DNA of 64,000 nucleotides. It comes from Nemophila menziesii. Its lineage: Eukaryota; Streptophyta; Magnoliopsida; Boraginales; Hydrophyllaceae. This document shows positions 31,938 through 42,544 of this stretch, in pieces. A program made the position numbers and the translations under genes. The stretch's first letter is position 1, and each line of letters starts with the position of its first letter. The notes beneath the pieces are model-generated. The model did not search any database and was not told where the DNA came from. It was given only the letters and a program-made list of their open reading frames with translations. The DNA lies in NCBI GenBank assembly GCA_029959085.1, contig JARWIR010000008.1, positions 8,432,001 to 8,496,000 of the forward strand. The letters are read 5' to 3'.

Positions 31938-33442
31938 TGGTGTGGCCTAAGGTGTGATAAAATAATGATATAAATAAGTGCAAATACACACCCTAAACTA
32001 ACACTGTACTGCAAGTATTACAGGACGTATGCAAGTTTTAATGATAAGAAGATTCGTTCCTCAGGGACTGACGAAAGTTAGAGAGAACTTATGCAAATTA
32101 TCAAGTGCAGATATTAAAGATAGAAAAGATAATACGCAAGTAGAAAGAAGAGATAGATAAATATTTATTTGGTTTTTTCAATAAATAAACTAAACTAATA
32201 AAGTAAAAAAGACAGGAAATAAATAAAAGAAAAGAAAAGAAGATAGTATGAAAGTCTAGCTTGAGTTATTAGCATGCAATCCCCACTAGTTTTGCCGTTC
32301 TAAACATGTAAGGGTAAATTATGTAGTATTTCCCTAATCGGTCCCAATATGCTATCGGTAGTTTAAAATAGGATTCACCTGTGTCAATAAGGCTTCCTAA
32401 GCAAACTTTTCCTGTAATTGGTAAAGAGTTACAAGACTCAACCATAGTGATTATCTAGCTAGGTTGGGTTGTCAGATCAAACCTAAAACTAAACGTTATG
32501 TGCTAAACATGCAATTAAACACCGTTGTCAATGGTGACCTAATTACTAGATGGTAATTCTAATGGCCGCGGTTCCACAAGAACACAGAATATAAATCCAA
32601 ACACATAAACAGAGAATAAAAACTATAATTCAATTTAAAACATTAAGTTCCCAAATTAGATAGATGTCAATCAAAACTAGGGTTCATACATATATGCTAA
32701 AACTCAAACTAATAGAATTAGTTCATACAAAGAAGGGAAGAGAAAAGAGTTACACAATAAGAGGTTGAAGGAGACATAGTTGTTGCACAGCTCCTTCCAG
32801 ACTTCTTCTCTTGTGTTGTAGCTTCCTCTTGGCCTTAAGGTCTGGCCAAGGATGATTTTAGAGTGTTAAGAGGCTGTATTTATAGGTTATAGGAAGACCT
32901 AATTCGTTTGGTGGAGATAACTTCAAGTAATGGACTCCTAGCCCAACTCAAATTCGTAAGGAAAACACTGCTGGACCGTTTTGAGTGTATCTTCTTCGTT
33001 ATTGGTCGGATTTTGCTCTATAAGATACCAAAAGAATCGCAACAGAATTATCTAGGCCCTCTAGATGGAAATTACCAAATTCGGCCTATTTCTTAGGTAA
33101 AAACACCAATCTTTGGACGTGTACTGCAGAATCCCAGATTTAGGCAGCTTTTCCTTTTCCATCTTTTTAGCAATTGTTTCCTTATCTCCAATTTCCATGC
33201 AAATCTCTTTCCATAAGTTGTAGTCTTTGACTTGGACTCTAATTAATCTCCATAATTATCTTTAAAGCTTCACACTAAATAAACAATTAAACCCAATATG
33301 CTCTAAAAATAATAATTCTACAAATCAAGACCCAAAATAGGAAAGTGCACTAAATTAAGCTAAGATCGACCTATAGACTAATAAATAAGCCTAAAATGAT
33401 GTCTCTGAAGTATATTATATTATCACAAATGAGGAGACATCA
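31938..33442 (-). repeat. Element C 5' LTR (minus strand)
   Basis: 1505 bp, A-type family. The tip inverted repeat TGATGTCTC/GAGACATCA is at 33397-33442. A plant TATA-like ctataaata lies near 32876-32888 on the minus strand. Confidence 0.94.
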
Positions 33443-34031
33443 ATGTGGCGTGTGGATCATCCTGGCGGAGGGTTTAGGTATATAATTAATTATTCAATCT
33501 AGGATAAAAGCTATTGATTCTGACGAACTTAGCTAATTCTAGGGCCAATGAGGTAAAACACTTAAACATCCAACGGTGGATCATATTTACCCTGACGGGA
33601 CTAGTGACACTTTAGGATCGCCTTATAGTCCACCCTGACGGGGGTATAAGGAATTTAGAATCCCGACCATTGTAATTGACCAATTTAGCCCTTAAACAAC
33701 ATAAGTTAGGAAGTAAGATTAGGAGGATCCTTGCGTTCTCAAGTACTACATCTCATATTGCGTTTTCACTCATTTTACTTGCGTCTTAACTTTTACTTGC
33801 ATTTATAATTTGTCTTTCATTCATTAGTTTTAATAAACAAAACCAAACAAACATTTTATTATCTTTTACTTTCATAAGTGCATCAATCACTACTTGCTAA
33901 ACATTGTGATCAACCATCCGTCCTTGGAACGAATCTGATTTATCAGTATTACTACTTGGGACAACCGTACACTTGCGGTTGTGGTTCGATTAGCATTTGC
34001 ATTTATTTTTAGAACACACAAAGGACCACCA
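33443..34031 (+). repeat. Element B 3' LTR, right part
   Basis: Continues the LTR after element C (gcgtgtggatcatcc onward) and ends GGACCACCA before GGCGG. It matches 14597-15186 of the 5' LTR with a few changes. Confidence 0.95.
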
Positions 34032-34036
34032 GGCGG

Positions 34037-35100
34037 TTCTTTCATATTTTGAAGCCCTTGAAGCCTTTTTATACCTTCTCACCTTGTGATTTTTGATTTA
34101 TATGCTATATCCTTCTCAGCCCCTTCTAGCCTTTCTAAAGCCTTTATTGAAACACGTTATAAGCCATATCCTTTAGATTTTAGGACTTTTCCATATGACC
34201 CGCACTCGAATCGCGATGCTTAGACAGTTGTTTTAGAGCTTGAGTTTGGGGTAGTGGGTCCACCATTATGGGAATTGTTATTTTGTTGGGATTTTTTAGC
34301 TTAGTAATTGTGCTTTGTGCTTTATATTGATGATGATTCACATGTTTTTATTGTAACCCTTTGTCGGGGTAATAATGAATGAAAAAGAAGCTTAGAGCTA
34401 ATTTTGCCAACAAGGGCAATAAAAAGAAAAAAAATATATATATATGAGAAATTAGCGTGATATCTCATCATAAAAGAGAGTCATAGCTAGAGAAAATGGA
34501 TTTGAAAAGAAAATATATATATTCGGACCGGCAAAGTGGATTTTTATGTGAACGTCTTAAGCTTTAAATTGGGTTATTGGGGATGCTAAATTGTGCATCA
34601 AGGAATTCATTGGGTTGAGTGAGAAACGTTTTATGAGAGTAACTCAAGCTCTAGGGCGATTCGTTGATGGCTAGTGAGGAGAGAGCCAAAAGCTCACTCC
34701 AAATTATCCAAATATATGATCATACCGTCCCTAAAACTACATTACAACCTTAAAGACCTTTTGATTCTTTGCTATGTAATTGAGAAGTGATTGAACCATT
34801 AGAGATTAGTTAAGTGGATCCTTGGATACTAGTGAGGTTTGATGAACAATCTATAGCTCTCTTGGGGAACTGAGTAAAGTCCCAATCCTTCTTACATTGC
34901 GAAACTAATCTGATCTTGAATTCAAGCCGTGTTGACTGTAGATATGAGAAGTGTACAGGTATGTAGTTTATAAATATTATTGCATGAAATTTTCTGAGTT
35001 ATGTGCTTTAGTTTATTCTATATATTCTACTATGCTTTTTCCCTTGTGTTGAGAATTTTATAAGTGGGTATTTCTAGACTTCCCTATGTTTTTATCTTTA
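34037..35100 (+). other. Element A 3' non-coding region, second part
   Basis: Resumes element A after B. It contains cttgagtttggggtagtggg (34239-34258), the agtgag...ctcact block (34673-34698) and a gaccggcaaagtgga word shared with C and with the remnant at 44.3 kb. No gene. Confidence 0.7.
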
Positions 35101-35136
35101 TTGTATCGGGACGATACAACTTTGAGTTGGGGGTCT
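35101..35136 (+). promoter_or_regulatory. Element A hairpin and polypurine tract
   Basis: Stem TTGTATCG/CGATACAA with GGA loop (35101-35119), then tttgagttgggggtct (35121-35136) directly before the 3' LTR. Confidence 0.8.
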
Positions 35137-36652
35137 TGATGTGTCCTCATTTGTGATAGATTAATGTTAGGATGAGACATCATTTTAAGTGATTTAGAAG
35201 TCAATAATGTCGATTTTCTTGAGTTTTAGTGCACTTTCCTATTTTGTGTCTTGATTTGTAATAATAATGTTTTTAGAGCATATTGGGTTTAATTGTTTAT
35301 TTAGTGTGTAGCTTTAAAGATAATTATGGAGCTTAATTAGAGTCCAAGTCAAAGACAACAACTTATGGAAAGAGATTTGCATGGTAATTGGAGATAAGGA
35401 AAGAATTGCTAAAAAGATGGAAAAGGAAAAGCTGCATAAATCTGGGATTCTGCAAAGATAGGCGTTTTTACCTAAGAAAGAGGCCGATTTTGGTGAATTA
35501 CTTCTAAGGGCCTAGATAATTCTGTTGCGATTCTTTTGGTATCTTGTGGAGCAAAATCGGACCAATAACGAAGAAGATACACTCAAAACAACGCAGCAGT
35601 GTTTATCTTTATTTCCATACGAATTTGAGTTGGGCTAGGAGTCCATTACCTTAACTCTTCCTCAAGAAAACGAATTAGGTCTTCTAAACACCTATAAATA
35701 CACCCTTATATCACTTGTAAATCATCCTTGCCTCATAGTAATTAGTTCTTAAGGTTTTATTCTTCCAGTTTATTGTAGAGAGCAAGATGATGTCTTTTAT
35801 TATTTCTTTTAGTTTATTTCCTTCAGGTATGAACTAAACTTCCCATAGCTTGGGTTTTGCATAATGTATAATCTATGAATTCTAATTCTTCTATCTAAGT
35901 TTCTTTGGGAATTATATGTTTTAATTTGATATTAGCTTCTTACTTTATATTTGTTTATGTGCTTTGATTTAATGTCTTTCCTAGAATTGATCACTTTAGG
36001 ATTGTTTTAAGAGTAGTTAGATGGTCTCCTTGATAGGGTGTTTAACTATTGAACCACCACATAATGTCTAGTGTCGATAGCAGTTCTGACAAAACATACT
36101 TCTAACTAGATAGTCATTAGGGTTTGTTTTAACCACCGTATCACCAAGATTGCAGTATTTGCTTAGGGCCTTAGTGGCGTTTGATAACCCTATTTGAAAT
36201 CACTTCTTGGTTGTGACGTAGCCCCCTTAGTCGCTCTCAAGGTCTAAGCTTGGGGAATTTAGAATCCTGACTAAGTATTACCAAGAGCTAATATTCTCCT
36301 TTATGAACTAGATTTATAGATAGAATTAGAAGGATTAGTGCATACCAGCAAAACCTAAGCTATACTTCTCATCTCATATTCTTAATCTTTTACTTTATTG
36401 TCTTTATTTTCCTTAGTTTAATTGTTAATCTCGAAATTATTTGCTTTATATTTTGTCTTCTAGTTATTTACTTTTACTCGTTATCTGTTCCTACGCGATT
36501 AACACACTTAAGTCCCTGAGAACGAACTCTACTTATCATTAAAACTTGCATACGTCCTGTAATACTTGCAGTACTGTGCATGTCTAGGGTGAGAGTGCAT
36601 AGTTTTCCATACTTAAATTGATCTTATTTTTATCACACCCTAGGCGACACCA
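35137..36652 (+). repeat. Element A 3' LTR
   Basis: 1516 bp, matching 6407-7918 with about a dozen changes. One change (TGATGTGTCC) breaks a base pair of the tip inverted repeat. It ends GGCGACACCA before AGCAA. Confidence 0.95.
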
Positions 36653-36657
36653 AGCAA

Positions 36658-37820
36658 CCTCAAGGTTTCGTGGAGAAAGGCCAAGAAGATCGAGTTCTAA
36701 GACTACAAAAAGCACTATACGGACTCAAGCAAGCTCCTCGGCGTGGTACAGTCGAATCGACAATTATTTCACTGATCGAGGATTCACGAGAAGTCAAAAC
36801 GAGCCTACTCTCTACATTAAAACCCAAGGTAATGATAGCAGACTCATTGTCTCTCTTTATGTAGATGATCTCATCTATACAGGAAACAATGAGAAAATGA
36901 TTAAGGAATTTAAAGAAGACATGATGAAAACCTTCGAGATGACGGATCTCGGGTTGATGCACTACTTTCTCGGTATCGAGGTGATACAAGATAAGAGAGG
37001 AATATTCATCTCACAAAAGAAATATACAGAGACTTTACTAAAGAAGTTCAAGATGCATGGATGCAAGACTGTTGCTACTCCTCTAGTCACTAACGAAAAA
37101 TTAACCAAAGAAGACGGCTCAACTAAAATAGATCCAGCAATATACAGAAGTCTCATAGGAAGTTTGCTATATCTTACAGCTACGAGACCAGACATTATGT
37201 ACGCTACAAGTCTACTATCGAGATTCATGCATAGTCCAAGTCAAGTCCACTATGGAGCAGGAAAAAGAATTTTAAGATACCTACAAGGAACTAAGGACTA
37301 TGGAATATGGTACGAGAATAAAAATAACTCAAGTTTGATCGGCTACACCGATAGTGATTGGGCTGGATCAGTTGATGATATGAAGAGTACCTCGGGCTAT
37401 ACATTCTCACTCGGTTCAGGAATATTCTCATGGTCATAAAAAAAACAAGACTACGTGGCACAATCTTCAGCAGAAGCGGAATATGTGGCAGCAACACTAA
37501 CAGCAAGTCAGGCAATATGGCTTAGAAGAATACTTGAAGACATGGGAGAACAACAAGAAAAACCAACAAAAATCTACTGCGACAACAAGTCGGCAATAGC
37601 AATGGCAAAGAATCCCGTCCATCATAGTCGGACTAAACACATTGCTATCAAATATCACTTTTTTCGAGAAACATCTAATGAAGGACAAATTGAGTTTCAA
37701 TACATAAGGACAGAAGAACAACTCGCAGATATTTTTAAAAAAGCACTTTCACGACCGAAATTCGAGACACTACGAGAGATGCTCGGAATTACGGAAAAAA
37801 ACATTAAAGAGGAGTGTTAA
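36658..37820 (+). pseudogene. gag-pol: Copia gag-pol, 3' part (RT catalytic region, RNase H)
   Basis: The reading resumes right after the AGCAA duplication with PQGFVEKGQ and ALYGLKQAPR. A frameshift follows near 36742. The catalytic RT motif is intact as LYVDDLIYTG. The RNase H domain shows the acidic residues of TDSDWAG, AEAEYVA and IYCDNKSA, with an in-frame stop near 37437 between the first two. The last codons overlap the first bases of the 3' LTR (stop at 37818-37820). The plus-strand primer tract would be the purine run at about 37804-37814. Together with the 5' part it is one gene cut by element A. Confidence 0.93.
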
Positions 37821-38969
37821 AATTAATGTTTTTTTATCTAAAAATTTAAATAAATTATTAAATTAGTCTAAGTTTCTCTAGATAATTCTAGAGTTAATTA
37901 GTAGTTTGAAGATATAGAGATTTCTAGAAATATTGAAAAAACATATTAGAAAATAATACTAGAAGAATCTAGTGAAAATGCACCGCCATACTCACTAGTA
38001 TAAATAGGCCATGAAGTGCATTTGTAGGATTCATTCAAGAGTCCACTAAAAACCTTGTACGTTTTACTTCTGTAATAAAAGTTCTTCTATTTAAAAACAA
38101 CTTTACTCCTTTAACAAAAGTCCTCCCATTTAAAAACAATCTCCCGTCCACTTTTTATTAAAAATCATTCCTATTTTCTATTAAACAATTCCTTTTATTT
38201 TCTTCCAATATAAAAGTCTTTAATAAATTCATTTCTATTTTTTCCCTTCTTTAATTAAAGAGCCAATTATTGATTGATAACTATTAAAAAACTTATTTAG
38301 AAAAAAGTGCCTAGAATTTTTTTTTTATTGAAAACAGCCCCATCCCAAATTACCCTTATAATTAACAATTAAAAAATAAGAAAAAAACTAATAAACACGC
38401 GCACGTCCGTGAATTTTTTTTAAAATCGTCATAACTAATTCAAAAAAAATCAAAAAAATCAAAAAAAATTATATTTGGATAAATCAAATTAATATTTACG
38501 TCTATGATTTTTTTCGGAATTTTCTGAATTTTTTGATTTTTTTCGATTTTTTTAATTTTTTTTCACAGACACGAAATTTCATGTTTTAAACATGGAATTT
38601 CATGTTTATTTCACGGTTTAAAACATGGAATTCCTGCGAAAAAAATTTAAAATATTCGAAAAAATTCAAAAAATTTAAAATAAATCAAAAAAATTCATAG
38701 ACATAAATATTAATTAGATTCATTCAAAAATATTTTTTTTTTAATTTTCTGATTTTTTTTGAATTAGTTATGACGATTTTAAAAAAAATTCACGGACGCG
38801 CGCATGTGATGGAATTAGTAAAGGTATAGAAAATATAAAGGGGATGTTTTCATAAATAATTATTTTATTAGACATTTTTTTATAAATAAGATTATTGAAG
38901 ACATAAAAAAATAATTAGAGAATTTAATGAGGATGTTATCAACAATAACCCCTTAATTAAAAACCAACA
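37815..38969 (+). repeat. Copia 3' LTR, interrupted by a foldback element
   Basis: LTR sequence runs 37815-38259 and resumes at 38953 (duplicated TTAATTAAA) to end ACCAACA at 38969. Without the insert it is 453 bp, the same as the 5' LTR. Confidence 0.93.
38260..38952. mobile_element. Foldback, MULE-like non-autonomous DNA element, 693 bp
   Basis: It is flanked by a perfect 9-bp duplication, TTAATTAAA (38251-38259 and 38953-38961), as expected for Mutator-like elements. Ends are imperfect inverted repeats sharing TTATTG(A)TTGATAAC near each terminus. Most of the element is one long inverted repeat: the left arm (about 38400-38520) is almost the reverse complement of the right arm (about 38690-38810), including ACTAATTC flanked by A/T runs and gtccgtgaatttttttt. 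A near palindrome, catgtttt/aaacatg (38580-38594), lies at the centre. No coding sequence. It must be younger than the copia element. Confidence 0.85.
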
Positions 38970-39108
38970 TAACAGATTTTTTTTTTAATTTTACGGATCC
39001 TGCTAGATAAAAAAGGCTTAGCTGCAAAATTATAAGATACGGGATTCAAGTTTTAAGGGACTAAACTGAATAAATATGCAAAGATAAAGGATCAAATTGG
39101 GTTTCTAC

Positions 39109-39282
39109 CTTTCCTCGTGCGATACCTTGTATATTAAGGTTGGTACTTTCGATCACTATAGATAGTATTATATGAGATTTTGAACTTTTCTCATTTATTA
39201 ATGTTCCAGATGTATGCCTTTGATCAGACAGTGCCTTTAAGGTCTTCATATGTTGAAATGGATAATACTGCTACATTTTCCA
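39109..39282 (-). pseudogene. Kinesin-14 (KCBP-like) motor exon relic
   Basis: Minus-strand sequence resembling one exon of the motor domain of kinesin-like calmodulin-binding protein. An acceptor-like TTTCAG precedes VENVAVLSISTYEDLK. After a small deletion and frameshift the switch I region reads RHTSGTLINEKSSKSH (normally N-x-x-S-S-R-S-H), then IILSIVIESTN and IARGK before a donor-like GTAGAA. Switch I should carry arginine where this has lysine. No P-loop or DLAGSE exon is found nearby. It is a broken gene fragment, either an old host gene or a piece carried by a transposon. Confidence 0.7.
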
Positions 39283-40869
39283 CTGAAATCGTACCTTATA
39301 CATAACAAATAAATCCAATTTATACAATTTAAACTATCATCCCATCTTTTTAGTGGAATCATGTGAAAAAACAAAGAGAGCACTAACTGAAAACTAACAT
39401 CTTTCAACTTACCAAAACAGATGGGGTTGGATCCAACTGTACCCTCAACTTCAGGTACTTGACAACACCTCGTAACCTCTATACATATACCATAATCTCA
39501 TTTCCATCTGAAATCCCAATAAAAAACACATAATTCAAAAAGCAAACCTTCGTGTCCATGTCACAATTTTCACAAACATTACAATACACATGTAACACTT
39601 CCAGCTTAAGAACAAAAAAAAGTATATGACTGTTATAAATCATCGTATTCATCATCATTATATGCGTAGTCCACACAATATACTTCTTTGTCCATCCAAT
39701 ATCATCAACTCCATTATCGAAATTCTCATTACTCGGATAGAATTGTTTCTTACCAACACAAACTTTCTCAATTATGCCATATGTATGTATATAATATATA
39801 TTTTTAGTAGAGATTGATTAATGAATTTTAAAGTCACCTTTTTATGTCAAGAGTTGTAAAAAGCAATGCGATGACATATCTGTGAAACCTAATTCTTTTT
39901 GAATTAATTCCACCTTTAAGTCCCCATAATATGCAAAAAATACAATTTGCGTTCATACTATTTTGAGTTAGTTAAGCTATAAAACAAATTTATTTTTCTA
40001 ATTTTGTTATATTTATTTAAACTTTTGAATTTTGCTCATTATTTTTTTATTGGGTAGAGCCTTCAGGCATGAATTATAACTAGTAGTCTAGTATTAACAA
40101 AAGTGCATAACTGACATATACAATACATTAACGAAAATGCCACTGTCATAACATATGTAAAGCCTCATCAAGGATCAAATTATTGAAAGCCTCCACATTC
40201 AATATTAAAAACAAATAAAAGAAATAAGAAACATTAAAACGATTACCTATATTGAATGATTTTTTACACAATAGACACATGACAATAAAGATTGTTAATA
40301 TTTACTAGCTTTTTTGGTGGCAATAAATGTTCTATCAGTGAGGAATAAACATTTTCAGAGAGAGACAGGGATAATCTCTTTCCTCTCTTGTAGGGTTTCT
40401 TTAATTCTTTTATTTCCTATCAATTTGTTGATCTTTTCAATCAGTTTCTTTTATTTGTTATTGCCATAGTCGCAGGCATTTATTCAAATTCACTATTGTT
40501 GTTGGGTTACTTTAAGACCGATTTTGATAGGCTGGGTTATGAAAGTAAGTATTTTGGTGATGAAAACTGCAACGACTAGTGTGGGGATGGTGGATATAGA
40601 TGCATTCCAATCGATGGTGAATGGTAAACCACCAAGGTTTTCGGTGGGGTGGGATGCTAAGTGGACAACATCGTGGATTCTGTGATGTACTTGAAGGAGC
40701 GGTTGATGAAGGGTGGCTTAACGGTGGGTCGTCAGCAGAGAGGCGGTGTTCAAGGAGGGTGAGATCGTAGCAACGTGGGATCACGATGAGGCTTTCGAGG
40801 TGATAGCGTATGATGGTGTGGTGGTTGATTACAACCCTGATGGGTGAGGCAATGTGTTTTATTTGTATA
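39283..40869. other. Mostly unassigned AT-rich DNA
   Basis: No gene is recognised. A possible upstream exon of the kinesin relic (minus strand, about 39432-39515, with AG before and GTAAGT after) is weak. At 40540-40850 the plus strand keeps coding-like pieces (MVNGKPPRFSVGWDAKWTTS, EGEIVATWDHDEAFEVIAYD) broken by stops. They may be an unidentified pseudogene. Confidence 0.35.
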
Positions 40870-42391
40870 CTAGGTAAAACCCGTGTCTGAAGACACTGAA
40901 GAAAAAATTTGTTACGTTAACGGAAACCGAACATAGGTTCCAAGGGGAAAGGTCAAGGTTAAAGTTAGGGTTGAGGTTTTTCTTTTTTTGCTCATCAAGA
41001 AGAAGGTTAGGGTATTGTTAAGGTTAATGTTGATGTTAAGGTTAGGGTTAAGGTTTAGGTCAACGTTAAGGATAAGGTGAAAGTTAAGGTTAAAGTTAAG
41101 GTTAAAGTTAAGGGTTAATTGGGTTAAAGTTTGAGTCAAGGTTAAGGTTAAGGTTAAATTTAATTTTAAGATTAAGGTTACGTTAGAGTTAAGGTTTAAG
41201 ATTAAATGTTTAAAGTTTAACAAAATTCCAGGTTTAAGGTTGAATATCAGCGCGATGATTCTTCAACTGTTTAAGGTTAAGGTTACAGTTAAGATGAAAG
41301 TTAAGGTTAAGGTTTAAAGTTAAAGGTTTAAAGGTTAAGGTAAATTTAAAGGATAAATGTTAAGGTTAGGGTTAGGGTTAAAGTTAAGGTTAAGGTTAAG
41401 GTTAAGATTAAGGTTAAGGTTTAAGGTTTAATATTCAAGGTTCAAGGTTAAGGTTAAGGTTAAGTTTTAACTTCAAGGTTAAGGTTATGGTTAAGGTTTA
41501 GGTTAAAGTTAAGATAAAGGTGAAGGTAAAGGTTAAGACTTGAGATTTAAGGTTTAAGGTTAAAGGTTTAAGGGTTAAGGTTAAAGTTAAGGTTAAGTGA
41601 AGATGAAGATAATGCTTTAAGGTTTAAGGTTTAAGGTCAAGGTTTACGGTTAAGGTTAATGTTAGGGTTAAGTTTAAGGTTAAGGTTAAGGTTAAGTTCA
41701 AGGTTAAGGTTAAGGTTAATGTTCAGGTTAAGGTTAAGGTTAAGGTTTAGGTTAAGGTTAAGGTTAAGATTAAGGTTAAGGTTAAGGTTAAGGTCAAGTT
41801 TAAGGTTAAGGTTAAGGTTAAGGTTGATAGTTAAGGGTCTAAGGTTATGGATATGGGGTTGAGGGTTAAGGTTCAGGTTTAAATTTAGTTTAAGGTTAAT
41901 GTTAAGGTTAAAGTTACGTTTAAGGTTAAATGTAAAGGTCAAGGTCAAGGTCAATGTCAAGGTCAAAGTCACGTTCACGGTCAAGGTCAAGGTTAAGGTT
42001 GTGTATAAGGTTTAATATTTAGCTTAAGGTTAAGGTTAATTTAAATATTAGACGATTAACACGGTGGTCTTAGAACTTCTTTTGTAAATCGAAACATCGT
42101 GTTGGTTAATACACTGCTTGGTTTTTATATAGATATAATAAATGAGAAAATAAAAAAATAAAAAAATTTAAGATATTTATGAGAAAAACAAAAGAATTAT
42201 GAGAGAAATAAGAGATTTTTTAGTAGTAAATTTTAAGATTTTTTTGGTTTAATTCTTTTTTATTAAGTAAATAAGAATTAATTATTGGTATTAATGATAA
42301 GTGGGCCAGAAATGATCCTGGACACCACTTATGTTTGGCCAAAATCAATCTTGGCCACCACTTATCAAAAAACCTTGTATTATAATATAGA
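40870..42391 (-). mobile_element. Non-autonomous Helitron carrying a TTAAGG array
   Basis: On the minus strand the 5' end reads TCTATATTATAATACAAGG (from 42391) and the 3' end is CTAG (40873-40870), preceded 9 bases upstream by a 5-bp stem GTGTC/GACAC with a 4-base loop (40883-40896). The flanking bases are A before TC and T after CTAG, the canonical AT insertion site. A second TCTATATAAAAACC terminus at 42133 could be an alternative or older 5' end. No Rep/helicase ORF is present. Most of the body is the tandem array. Confidence 0.75.
40960..42035. repeat. Degenerate TTAAGG (GGTTAA) minisatellite
   Basis: About 1.1 kb dominated by the hexamer TTAAGG on the plus strand, with TTAGGG, TTAAAG, TTCAGG and TCAAGG variants. 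Long low-complexity frames appear on both strands (LNLNLN and RLRLRL) and are artefacts. It is telomere-like in look but is not the plant TTTAGGG repeat. Confidence 0.9.
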
Positions 42392-42544
42392 TTGGGAGTT
42401 TGAGTTTGACGTTCGACAATGATGCAGTAAGAAACGTTTGGATGAGGTACGGGTTTTAATATGGTTGAGGATAGAAAAGAGTGGGCAAGACCAACAAGTT
42501 TGTTAGGCCATTTTGAAGAAGGAGGAAATTGTCTGATACATGGA
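42392..42544. other. Unassigned DNA between Helitron and copia remnant
   Basis: Short AT-rich stretch. On the minus strand, a TGTATCAGA word near 42534-42543 might be a decayed copia primer binding site beside the LTR. Confidence 0.3.

Larger units (their letters stand above)
25859..33442 (-). mobile_element. Athila-type element C, non-autonomous, minus strand
   Basis: Flanked by ATGTG duplications within the 3' LTR of B. LTRs of 1498 and 1505 bp differ by only about four changes (including a 6-bp indel) by eye, so this is the youngest layer. Internal order on the minus strand: PBS, the C-terminal half of gag, GC-rich tandem repeat, ORF2 relic, conserved 3' hairpins, polypurine tract. Protease, RT, RNase H and integrase are absent. 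LTR and non-coding parts are closely related to element A. Confidence 0.94.
13626..34031 (+). mobile_element. Athila-type Ty3-gypsy element B, structurally complete
   Basis: Bounded by GGCGG on both sides (13621-13625, 34032-34036). It has 1.56-kb LTRs, a tRNA-Asp type PBS, an uninterrupted gag-pol, an uninterrupted ORF2, conserved 3' hairpins and a polypurine tract. Its 3' LTR is split by element C. The two LTRs differ by about 17 changes over 1.56 kb by eye, so the insertion is fairly recent. Without C it is about 12.8 kb. It is the only element here that could supply a full enzyme set, and it is a candidate helper for A and C, although its LTRs are only distantly similar to theirs. Confidence 0.95.
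6407..36652 (+). mobile_element. Athila-type Ty3-gypsy element A, non-autonomous
   Basis: Bounded by AGCAA duplications (6402-6406 and 36653-36657) inside the copia RT. It has 1.5-kb LTRs, a tRNA-Asp type PBS, one long gag-protease frame lacking RT and the integrase core, a GC-rich tandem repeat, a broken second ORF and a long 3' non-coding region ending in a polypurine tract. Element B is inserted in that 3' region at 13626. LTRs differ by roughly 13 changes over 1.5 kb by eye. With B and C removed the element is about 9.8 kb. Confidence 0.93.
3049..38969 (+). mobile_element. Ty1-copia LTR retrotransposon, split by nested insertions
   Basis: Two LTRs (3049-3501 and 37815-38969, the latter interrupted) flank a PBS for initiator tRNA-Met and a frameshifted gag-pol in copia order: gag, protease, integrase, RT, RNase H. 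Its RT is cut after residues LEEEIYVEQ at 6406 and resumes at 36658, with AGCAA duplicated on both sides of the 30-kb insertion. Flanking bases (taaac left, taaca right) do not form an exact 5-bp duplication, so the original TSD is mutated or mis-set. The LTRs differ at about a dozen of 453 positions by eye. This is the oldest layer of the nest and is dead because of frameshifts and the insertion. Confidence 0.95.

Noticed and set aside
40540..40850. Coding-like plus-strand text (FSVGWDAKWTTS, IVATWDHDEAFEVI)
   Set aside because: Several stops and no family I can name with confidence; kept only as a note on unassigned DNA.
41637..41990. Long frames reading LNLNLN and RLRLRL
   Set aside because: They are the TTAAGG array read in frames without stops; no composition of a real protein.
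40960..42035. True interstitial telomere
   Set aside because: The unit is mostly TTAAGG, not the plant TTTAGGG, and it lies inside a Helitron-like element.
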